Part shown: one piece after another, positions 1 through 4,412 of the stretch
Numbering within the stretch: position 1 is the first letter of the stretch
How the letters are laid out: every line of letters begins with the position of its first letter
Source: Methylotenera sp. UBA6020
GTDB lineage: Bacteria > Pseudomonadota > Gammaproteobacteria > Burkholderiales > Methylophilaceae
DNA length: 5,066 nucleotides
Direction: 5' to 3'
Assembly: GCA_002429455.1 (NCBI GenBank)
Contig: DIZU01000193.1
Coordinates: 1-5,066 of the forward strand
Notes under the pieces: model-generated
The model's input: only the letters and a program-made list of their open reading frames with translations
Databases searched by the model: none
What the model was told of the DNA's origin: nothing
Translations under genes and position numbers: made by a program

Positions 1-135
1 CCCTAGTTGTGGATTATCAACTCTATCCAATGCCCCGTGTAGCACCAGATCCGTATCGGCAAACACACACTCAAGCAACACATGACCCATGCGGCCTGAA
101 CAACCAGCAATTACAATTTTCAATGGACTTTCCAT
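1..135 (-). CDS. dapB: 4-hydroxy-tetrahydrodipicolinate reductase, N-terminal fragment (cut by window edge)
   Basis: This is the first 45 codons of DapB, the cytosolic enzyme that reduces hydroxy-tetrahydrodipicolinate with NAD(P)H in the diaminopimelate/lysine pathway, which feeds peptidoglycan and protein synthesis. The translation begins MESPLKIVIAGCSGRMGHVL. It shows the Rossmann nucleotide-binding loop G-C-S-G-R-M-G at residues 11-17 (Cys12 where Ala is common) and the second strand ending in A-L-D-R at 35-38, where the acidic residue contacts the nucleotide ribose. The rest lies beyond the left edge, so the catalytic His/Lys region cannot be judged. The ATG at 133-135 is 3 bases after the bamE stop, so the two genes are probably co-transcribed and translationally coupled. 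A TTG at 121-123, giving a start at the Leu5-Lys-Ile-Val position, has a GGAAAG stretch upstream and would give the more family-typical short N-terminus. Confidence 0.93.
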   Translation of the reverse strand, partial: MESPLKIVIAGCSGRMGHVLLECVFADTDLVLHGALDRVDNPQLG

Positions 136-138
136 GAC

Positions 139-1020
139 TTAAAAACCTATTTTCTCTAACATCTGATCGAAGAATCCTGGTGCACTCTCTTCTGGCAAAT
201 CTTTTGGTTTAGGCACTGTTTTATTACCCGTACGCGGGGCAGCCACTGCGGGCTTAGCCTCCGGCCCCTTTTCTTCTGAAGTAGACTTTAACGCTCCGTC
301 GAATTTCATCCCGGCCGAAGATTCGTAAGCTGGCGGCAAATTAACTGGTGCTGACTCCGCTTTAGGCGCCGCTACAACTGGTGCTGCCGGTACAGGCGCT
401 TCCAACGCAGGCAACACCTCTACAGGTATAGCTAATATAGACTTGGACTCTTCAGGTGGAGCAGTATTTTTTTTAATCGCAGCTGCTTTTTCTGTAGCTA
501 AGATGGCCTCCTTTTTAGCCGCTTCATCTGCGGCCGCCTTGTCTTTAGCTGCCGCGGCTTCTGCAGCCAATGCTGCATCATCTTTTTCCCAGAACTTCAG
601 CTTACTCATCAAGCTTTTCTCTTCTGGTTTTACATTAGGCGCAACTACCCGTACGCCTGAGCTTGCCGCGCCGGCATTAGGTTTAGCCTTCTCACTGCCA
701 GAAGGCACTACATCACCACGTACAGCTTTTAATAGCTCATTTTCGAAATCCAGAATTACGCGGCGCTGCTCTGTGATTTTGCCATTTTCGCGCAATTGAT
801 AGACATAATCCCAACGGTTGCCGTGAAAGCTATCTTGAATGAGCGGCGTACCCATAATGAAGCGTACTTGCGATTTAGTCATACCAGGACGCAACTGCAA
901 CAACATTTTTGAGTTAACAACATTGCCTTGTTGTACATCAAGCTTATAAGGCTTTATCGTTGGCAAGGCTGTGCCGCATGACGTGCACAAAACGGCTAAT
1001 AAAATGAAGAGATAACGCAT
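139..1020 (-). CDS. bamE: Outer membrane protein assembly factor BamE (SmpA/OmlA lipoprotein) with long C-terminal extension
   Basis: BamE is a small outer-membrane lipoprotein that stabilises the BamA-BamD contact in the machine inserting beta-barrel proteins. This 293-residue product opens with a lipoprotein signal: Arg2, a hydrophobic core at 3-11, and a C-T-S-C lipobox putting the lipidated Cys at 15. Cys rather than Leu at -3 is slightly unusual. Gly at +2 fits outer-membrane sorting. The SmpA/OmlA domain spans about 24-105, with Q-Q-G-N at 30-33, L-R-P-G-M-T at 43-48, M-G-T-P at 56-59 and R-W-D-Y-V-Y at 69-74, all family hallmarks. E. coli BamE is only about 113 residues, so roughly 180 extra residues follow. 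These comprise a short amphipathic stretch (136-148), an Ala/Lys/Glu-rich probable helix (149-184), a Pro/Ala-rich low-complexity linker (188-280) and a terminal G-F-F-D-Q-M-L-E-K-I-G-F (282-293). The ATG at 1018-1020 is supported by the signal peptide, though no strong Shine-Dalgarno precedes it. Divergence from fur matches the classic fur/omlA arrangement of Pseudomonas. Confidence 0.93.
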   Translation of the reverse strand: MRYLFILLAVLCTSCGTALPTIKPYKLDVQQGNVVNSKMLLQLRPGMTKSQVRFIMGTPLIQDSFHGNRWDYVYQLRENGKITEQRRVILDFENELLKAVRGDVVPSGSEKAKPNAGAASSGVRVVAPNVKPEEKSLMSKLKFWEKDDAALAAEAAAAKDKAAADEAAKKEAILATEKAAAIKKNTAPPEESKSILAIPVEVLPALEAPVPAAPVVAAPKAESAPVNLPPAYESSAGMKFDGALKSTSEEKGPEAKPAVAAPRTGNKTVPKPKDLPEESAPGFFDQMLEKIGF

Positions 1021-1047
1021 ATTATGACTTTAGTTTGAATTAGCGTT

Positions 1048-1056
1048 AATATAACA
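1048..1056 (-). promoter_or_regulatory. Candidate extended -10 promoter element for bamE-dapB
   Basis: On the minus strand the sequence reads TGTTATATT, an extended -10 (TGn followed by TATATT, five of six matches to TATAAT). No good -35 lies at the usual spacing. The nearest is TTGGGT with a 15-base spacer, which fits an extended -10 promoter that relies less on the -35. Transcription would start near 1041 and leave about 20 bases of leader before the bamE ATG. This is a prediction from sequence only. Confidence 0.4.
1050..1055 (+). promoter_or_regulatory. Candidate -10 element for fur
   Basis: TATAAC on the plus strand matches the sigma-70 -10 consensus at five of six bases. The -35 at a 17-base spacing (ACTTTA) is poor. 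It would start fur transcription near 1062 with a leader of about 60 bases. It overlaps the candidate bamE -10 on the other strand, so the two promoters would share one AT-rich patch. I see no recognisable Fur box (GATAATGATAATCATTATC-like) in this spacer, so autoregulation is not shown by the sequence. Confidence 0.3.
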
Positions 1057-1109
1057 CGTAGACAGCCAACCCAAAACACTGTGTTGGTTATTGTGGGCAA
1101 CAACTATTT

Positions 1110-1114
1110 AAGAG
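1110..1114 (+). promoter_or_regulatory. Ribosome binding site deciding the fur start
   Basis: AAGAG lies 8 bases before the ATG at 1123-1125, a normal Shine-Dalgarno spacing. It supports that ATG over the in-frame GTG at 1081, which would add 14 residues (MLVIVGNNYLRVNI) absent from the family. Confidence 0.65.
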
Positions 1115-1122
1115 TAAACATT

Positions 1123-1548
1123 ATGCATGATCAAAAAGACTTAAAAAACGCGGGCCTTAAAGCCACCCTGCCTAGATTAAAAGTATTAAGCCTGTTTGAA
1201 AACAGCAAAGAACGCCACTTATCGGCTGAAGACATTTACAAAGTGATGATTAACTCAGGCGAAGATGTCGGCTTGGCCACGGTTTATCGCGTACTCACCC
1301 AATTTGAGCAGGCGGGCTTACTGATTCGTCATCATTTTGAAAGTGGTAAAGCGGTGTTTGAGCTTAATAGTGGCGGTCATCATGATCATATCGTGTGCGT
1401 GAAATGTGGCCGTGTTGAAGAGTTTTACGATGCGGAAATCGAAAAAAGACAGGAAAGCGCAGCAGAATCACTAGGCTTCAAAATGCAGGACCACTCACTC
1501 ACGATTTATGGCATTTGTAACAAACAACCTTGCTCCAACAAAAACTAG
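1123..1548 (+). CDS. fur: Ferric uptake regulator Fur
   Basis: Fur is a cytosolic dimeric metal-dependent transcription factor that, with Fe(II), represses iron-uptake genes and tunes iron use and oxidative-stress responses. From the ATG at 1123 the product is 141 residues, close to the usual 140-150. The winged-helix DNA-binding domain covers about 1-82 and contains G-L-K-A-T-L-P-R at 11-18 and the recognition-helix signature L-A-T-V-Y-R-V-L at 51-58. The dimerisation and metal domain follows. H-H-D-H at 86-89 and His124 are the expected regulatory-metal ligands. The structural zinc cysteines are in place as C-V-K-C (92, 95) and C-N-K-Q-P-C (132, 137), the same spacing as E. coli Fur. These features favour Fur over Zur or PerR. 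It is divergent from bamE and converges on recN with a 52-bp gap; I see no clear hairpin-plus-T-tract terminator in that gap. Confidence 0.96.
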   Translation: MHDQKDLKNAGLKATLPRLKVLSLFENSKERHLSAEDIYKVMINSGEDVGLATVYRVLTQFEQAGLLIRHHFESGKAVFELNSGGHHDHIVCVKCGRVEEFYDAEIEKRQESAAESLGFKMQDHSLTIYGICNKQPCSNKN

Positions 1549-1600
1549 CAAGATTAACGACAATAAAACACTATCTATATTAAAAAAGTTAACCTTACAA

Positions 1601-3277
1601 TTAGCGTGCCAGCATCTCTTTTGCATGTTGGCGCGTCGTTTCGGTAAGCTCAATGCCGCCCAGCATACGCGCCACTTCTTCTACTCGCGCTTCATGGTTT
1701 AATACTGCAATCGTACTTAAAGTTTGCTCATTGACTAGTGACTTACTGACGCGTAAGTGATGCTTACCCTGTGCGGCCACCTGTGGCAAGTGAGTAATCA
1801 CTAACACTTGGCGCTGGCTAGGCTGCGGCTCCACTTGGTGCTCGCCTAACTGTTTAAGCAGTTGACCAACCACCTCAGCTACACCGCCGCCGATGCCGAC
1901 ATCCACCTCATCAAAGATCATGGTGGGAATACTTTCTTTTTGTGCAGTGACAACGCGAATCGCTAAACTAATCCGTGACAACTCGCCACCTGACGCCACT
2001 TTACTAAGAGGTCGCGCTGCAACTCCGGCATGCCCTGCCACTAAAAATTCCACTTGCTCAAGCCCATTTAAACTAGGCGATTGTTCTGTTAACGCCACCT
2101 CGAACTTGCCGCCGCTTAACGATAAGCGCTGCATTTCAGCACTGATTTGAGTACTTAATTTAGATGCCGCCAATTGACGTCCGAGGCTCAATTGTTGAGC
2201 CAGCTGCATATAGGCAGACAAAGCGAGTGCTTCTTTTTGAGCAAGCTCTCCATCATTGGCAAACAACTCAAGCTCAGCCATACGCGCTTGCGACTTGGTG
2301 AGCAACTCAGCAAGTTCATCAGGTTTTACGCGATACTTACGTGAAGTATTGTGAATACTTTGGATTCTTGAGTCCAGCCCATCCAGCCTTGCCGGATCCA
2401 GTTCGGTGCGCTGTAAGTAGCGGTTCAAAAAACGATCGGTTTCTTCTAACTGAATAATGGCGGAATCTAATGTTTCTGCGGCCTCTGCGATGGCTCCATC
2501 ATATTCGCGCAGACTTTGTAATTTATGTTGTACCTGTACGAGCAAGCGTAATGCTGACAACTCCCCCTCACTCAGCAACTCACGACATTCCTCTCCGCCA
2601 GTGATTAAGCTGGCTCCATTAGATAAGCGCAGATGCTCTTGCTGCAGCTCATCCCACTCACTAGATGTTAGTGTCAGTTGCGATAACTCACGGGTTTTAT
2701 CGCGCAAATCTGCCAGCTCATCCGCGTACAAATTTGCATTCTTTTCCGCTTCTATGCGCTGCAAATGCAATTGATGCCAAATCTTATACTGTGTAGTTAC
2801 TTGCGCCGCCAGTGCGGATAATCCAGCAAAATTATCCAGTACATTGCGTTGTGTGGCTAACTTTAACAATGAATGATGCGCATTTTGGCTATAAATATCC
2901 ACCAACAATTCGCCCAGTTCTTTCAGTTGTGCAACGGTGACGTTGATGCCATTGATAAATGCCCGTGATCGACCATCTACATACATCACACGACGTAACA
3001 CCAGCTCATGCATATCATTTTCCATCTCGGCTTGCAGAAGCCATTGTTTGGCCTCAACATTACTCACGATGCTAAATATGGCGCTGATTTCAGCTTTATC
3101 GCAACCTGCACGCGTGACGCCTCCCTCACCACGCGCACCCAAAGCCAATGATAGCGCATCAATCAGAATGGACTTGCCTGCTCCGGTTTCACCCGTTAAC
3201 ACGGTAAAACCAGCCTCAAATTCTAAATCAAGTTGATTAACGATGACGAAATCACGGATGGAAAGGCTTTGTAGCAT
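1601..3277 (-). CDS. recN: DNA repair protein RecN (SMC-like ATPase)
   Basis: RecN is a cytosolic SMC-family ATPase recruited to double-strand breaks, where it helps RecA-dependent recombinational repair and keeps sister chromosomes together. The 558-residue product matches the usual length (E. coli 553). The Walker A loop G-E-T-G-A-G-K-S is at 29-36, close to the N-terminus as in all RecN. A long central region (about 155-400), rich in Leu, Glu, Gln and Arg, is the short coiled-coil arm. The C-terminal ATPase half carries the ABC signature S-G-G-E-L-S-R at 429-435, Walker B M-I-F-D-E-V-D at 453-459 and the switch histidine in T-H-L-P-Q-V at 495-500. The ATG at 3275-3277 is 8 bases after the nadK stop, so expression probably depends on nadK transcription and coupled translation. 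A weak GGGG about 12 bases upstream is the only ribosome-site candidate. No LexA box (CTGT-N8-ACAG) is visible upstream of recN or nadK, although recN is SOS-induced in E. coli. Confidence 0.97.
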   Translation of the reverse strand: MLQSLSIRDFVIVNQLDLEFEAGFTVLTGETGAGKSILIDALSLALGARGEGGVTRAGCDKAEISAIFSIVSNVEAKQWLLQAEMENDMHELVLRRVMYVDGRSRAFINGINVTVAQLKELGELLVDIYSQNAHHSLLKLATQRNVLDNFAGLSALAAQVTTQYKIWHQLHLQRIEAEKNANLYADELADLRDKTRELSQLTLTSSEWDELQQEHLRLSNGASLITGGEECRELLSEGELSALRLLVQVQHKLQSLREYDGAIAEAAETLDSAIIQLEETDRFLNRYLQRTELDPARLDGLDSRIQSIHNTSRKYRVKPDELAELLTKSQARMAELELFANDGELAQKEALALSAYMQLAQQLSLGRQLAASKLSTQISAEMQRLSLSGGKFEVALTEQSPSLNGLEQVEFLVAGHAGVAARPLSKVASGGELSRISLAIRVVTAQKESIPTMIFDEVDVGIGGGVAEVVGQLLKQLGEHQVEPQPSQRQVLVITHLPQVAAQGKHHLRVSKSLVNEQTLSTIAVLNHEARVEEVARMLGGIELTETTRQHAKEMLAR

Positions 3278-3285
3278 AGTTTGAC

Positions 3286-4155
3286 TTAACCCCAGTTAAG
3301 CTTATTTCGCAGCATTTCAAAATAACAATAATCGCTGGGGTGCAGCAGTGAAATGGTTTTTTCTGCACGGTGCACCATGATTTTGTCACCTATCTCTAAA
3401 GTCACTTGAAATTGACCATCAAAACTTAGTTGCGCCTCATCAAACTGCACCAAAGTCACCTCAATCTTGCTGGCTCCATTGACCGCAATCGGACGGTTAC
3501 TCAAGGTATGTGGACAAATCGGCACTAGTGTAATGGCCTCTAAATTAGGGTGCAATATTGGCCCGCCAGCGGATAGCGCATAGGCCGTAGTACCAGTTGG
3601 AGTGGTTAAAATTAGCCCATCACTACGTTGTTTATATACAAACTTCTGATCGATTTCCACCTCTAGTTCAATCAGGCGCAAGCCGCTTTTAATCACCACG
3701 TCATTCAGAGCATAACTGGTATGTGCTACTTTTCCGTCTCGCACCACTTGCGCAACAAGTAGCATACGCGACTCTTTTATATAGTCGCCCGCAAGGATAT
3801 GATCGATCTCGACCAACATATCTTCAGCACGTAAATCGGTTAAAAAACCAAAGCGGCCGCGGTTAATACCTACTAATGGTATCTCAGCATCAATCAGGCT
3901 GCGCGCAACACTTAGCATTGTGCCATCACCACCCATCACAATCGCCAAATCGACTTGACCCCCAATATTTTCCAGCGATACCGTTTTATAACTATTTAAT
4001 TTAGCATGTTGGGCAGTACTGTCTTCTAACCAAACCTCAATATTTTTAGCTGATAAATGACGCGCCAGATCGGCCAAATCTTTTTGCATTAACTGCAAAG
4101 CAGATTTATTCATGTATTTGCCAATAATGGCGATTTTTTTAAATGTTGTATGCAC
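3286..4155 (-). CDS. nadK: NAD kinase (ATP-NAD kinase)
   Basis: NadK phosphorylates NAD at the 2'-hydroxyl of its adenosine ribose to make NADP, the only route to NADP in most bacteria; it is a cytosolic homotetramer. The 289-residue product matches the usual 290-300. Visible motifs are G-G-D-G at 75-78 (phosphate and catalytic loop), N-R-G-R-F-G-F-L-T-D-L at 98-108, L-N-D-V at 150-153 (the conserved N-E/D pair), and the long signature beginning S-D-G-L-I at 178-182 and continuing T-P-T-G-T-T-A-Y (185-192) to S-A-G-G-P-I (195-200). H-P-N-L and P-H-T-L follow, at 202-205 and 215-218. The start chosen is GTG at 4153-4155 because F-K-K-I-A-I-I-G-K-Y (5-14) aligns with the first strand of the family. 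Starting at Met15 would remove it. An in-frame stop at 4174-4176 limits any extension. No Shine-Dalgarno precedes the GTG. It is first in a two-gene operon with recN, a pairing common in beta- and gammaproteobacteria. Confidence 0.97.
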   Translation of the reverse strand: MHTTFKKIAIIGKYMNKSALQLMQKDLADLARHLSAKNIEVWLEDSTAQHAKLNSYKTVSLENIGGQVDLAIVMGGDGTMLSVARSLIDAEIPLVGINRGRFGFLTDLRAEDMLVEIDHILAGDYIKESRMLLVAQVVRDGKVAHTSYALNDVVIKSGLRLIELEVEIDQKFVYKQRSDGLILTTPTGTTAYALSAGGPILHPNLEAITLVPICPHTLSNRPIAVNGASKIEVTLVQFDEAQLSFDGQFQVTLEIGDKIMVHRAEKTISLLHPSDYCYFEMLRNKLNWG

Positions 4156-4161
4156 GGCTGA

Positions 4162-4190
4162 ATTAAAACATAGTCATGAAGTCTTAGCAA
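4162..4190 (-). promoter_or_regulatory. Candidate sigma-70 promoter for nadK-recN
   Basis: Reading the minus strand, TTGCTA (4185-4190, four of six matches to TTGACA) is followed after exactly 17 bases by TTTAAT (4162-4167, five of six matches to TATAAT). Only six bases separate the -10 from the nadK GTG, so the predicted start site falls on or within a base or two of the G of that codon. If used, the message would be leaderless. Another promoter further upstream cannot be excluded. Confidence 0.45.
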
Positions 4191-4219
4191 AGCGTTGCTC
4201 TTGATATAGCATGCAAAAA

Positions 4220-4237
4220 ATGTACTTTATACTACAT
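4220..4237. repeat. 18-bp dyad ATGTA-N8-TACAT, possible operator
   Basis: Perfect 5-base arms flank an 8-base AT-rich centre (CTTTATAC). The centre lies about 73 bp upstream of the predicted nadK start site, where an activator or repressor could bind. The arms do not match a LexA box (CTGT-N8-ACAG), a CRP/FNR box or a Fur box. In AT-rich DNA such a dyad may arise by chance. Confidence 0.3.
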
Positions 4238-4243
4238 ATTTTG

Positions 4244-4256
4244 CGCCATAATGGCG
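4244..4256. repeat. 13-bp perfect palindrome CGCCAT-A-ATGGCG
   Basis: Six-base GC-containing arms surround a single central A, standing out in an otherwise AT-rich spacer. The one-base loop is too small for an RNA hairpin terminator without unpairing the inner bases, and no T tract follows on either strand. A protein-binding half-turn dyad is the more likely role, if it has one. Confidence 0.3.
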
Positions 4257-4295
4257 AAGTTAAGCCTCTAAAAAAGTGCATCAAAGTATATGAGT

Positions 4296-4301
4296 TATAA
4301 T
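4296..4301 (+). promoter_or_regulatory. Candidate -10 (TATAAT) for the sulfatase-family gene
   Basis: This is a perfect TATAAT on the plus strand, but the hexamer 16-18 bases upstream is A-rich (AAAGTG or similar) and a poor -35. The resulting leader would be about 105 bases. An activator, or a relaxed -35 in this AT-rich DNA, would be needed, so the assignment is weak. Confidence 0.3.
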
Positions 4302-4305
4302 AACT

Positions 4306-4319
4306 TCGATTAAGATCAA
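4306..4319. promoter_or_regulatory. FNR/ANR-box-like sequence
   Basis: TCGAT-TAAG-ATCAA matches the FNR consensus TTGAT-N4-ATCAA at nine of ten defined positions. It lies 5-18 bases after the TATAAT, where bound FNR would block rather than activate that promoter. It is about 100 bases before the sulfatase-family ATG. No -10 is well placed for class II activation at -41.5. A chance match is possible. Confidence 0.25.
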
Positions 4320-4412
4320 TAAGTTAAATAAAATTAGTACAAATGAAAACCTATTCGGCATTTTTATTGCTCACTATAGCCGATCCAACCCTAAATTAAA
4401 CACAAAATTCAC

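Larger units (their letters stand above)
4156..4412. other. Divergent AT-rich intergenic region between nadK and the sulfatase-family gene
   Basis: These 257 bases hold no convincing gene on either strand. They contain candidate promoters for both flanking genes and several short dyads. A small hairpin-capable sequence (AGCAA, 4-base loop, TTGCT at 4186-4199) overlaps the proposed nadK -35. CGAAGTTA at 4255-4262 recurs as its reverse complement at 4301-4308. An 18-codon ORF at 4343-4399 begins MKTYSAFLLLT but has no ribosome site and is unlikely to be real. No intrinsic terminator, tRNA or known riboswitch is recognisable. Confidence 0.7.

Noticed and set aside
443..799. Open frame of 118 codons on the plus strand opposite bamE
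   Set aside because: It is the antisense shadow of the Ala/Lys-rich BamE tail. Its composition (runs of Ala and Ser) mirrors those codons, and it shows no recognisable family.
1075..1085. Dyad AACAC-T-GTGTT upstream of fur as a Fur box or operator
   Set aside because: It does not resemble the Fur consensus, and five-base arms in a 100-bp spacer can arise by chance.
1081..1122. GTG at 1081 as the fur start
   Set aside because: The 14 added residues are not part of the Fur family, and AAGAG correctly spaced before ATG 1123 supports the shorter protein.
1549..1600. Bidirectional terminator between convergent fur and recN
   Set aside because: A run of six T follows recN on the minus strand (1582-1587), but only an imperfect loop-less GTTAAC palindrome precedes it and no GC-rich stem is present.
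1508..1702. 64-codon plus-strand frame overlapping the end of fur and the end of recN
   Set aside because: It overlaps two certain genes, has no ribosome site and no recognisable protein features.
1893..3236. Three plus-strand open frames (1893-2150, 2457-2774, 2937-3236) opposite recN
   Set aside because: All are Ser/Ala-rich shadows of recN, whose full set of ATPase motifs is intact on the minus strand.
4195..4233. TTGATA (4201) with TTTATA or TATACT as a plus-strand promoter
   Set aside because: The spacers are 19 and 21 bases, beyond the usual 16-18, and the result would leave a leader of about 170 bases.
4343..4399. 18-codon leader peptide (MKTYSAFLLLT...) upstream of the sulfatase-family gene
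   Set aside because: There is no ribosome site, no regulatory codon run, and no attenuator-like structure after it.
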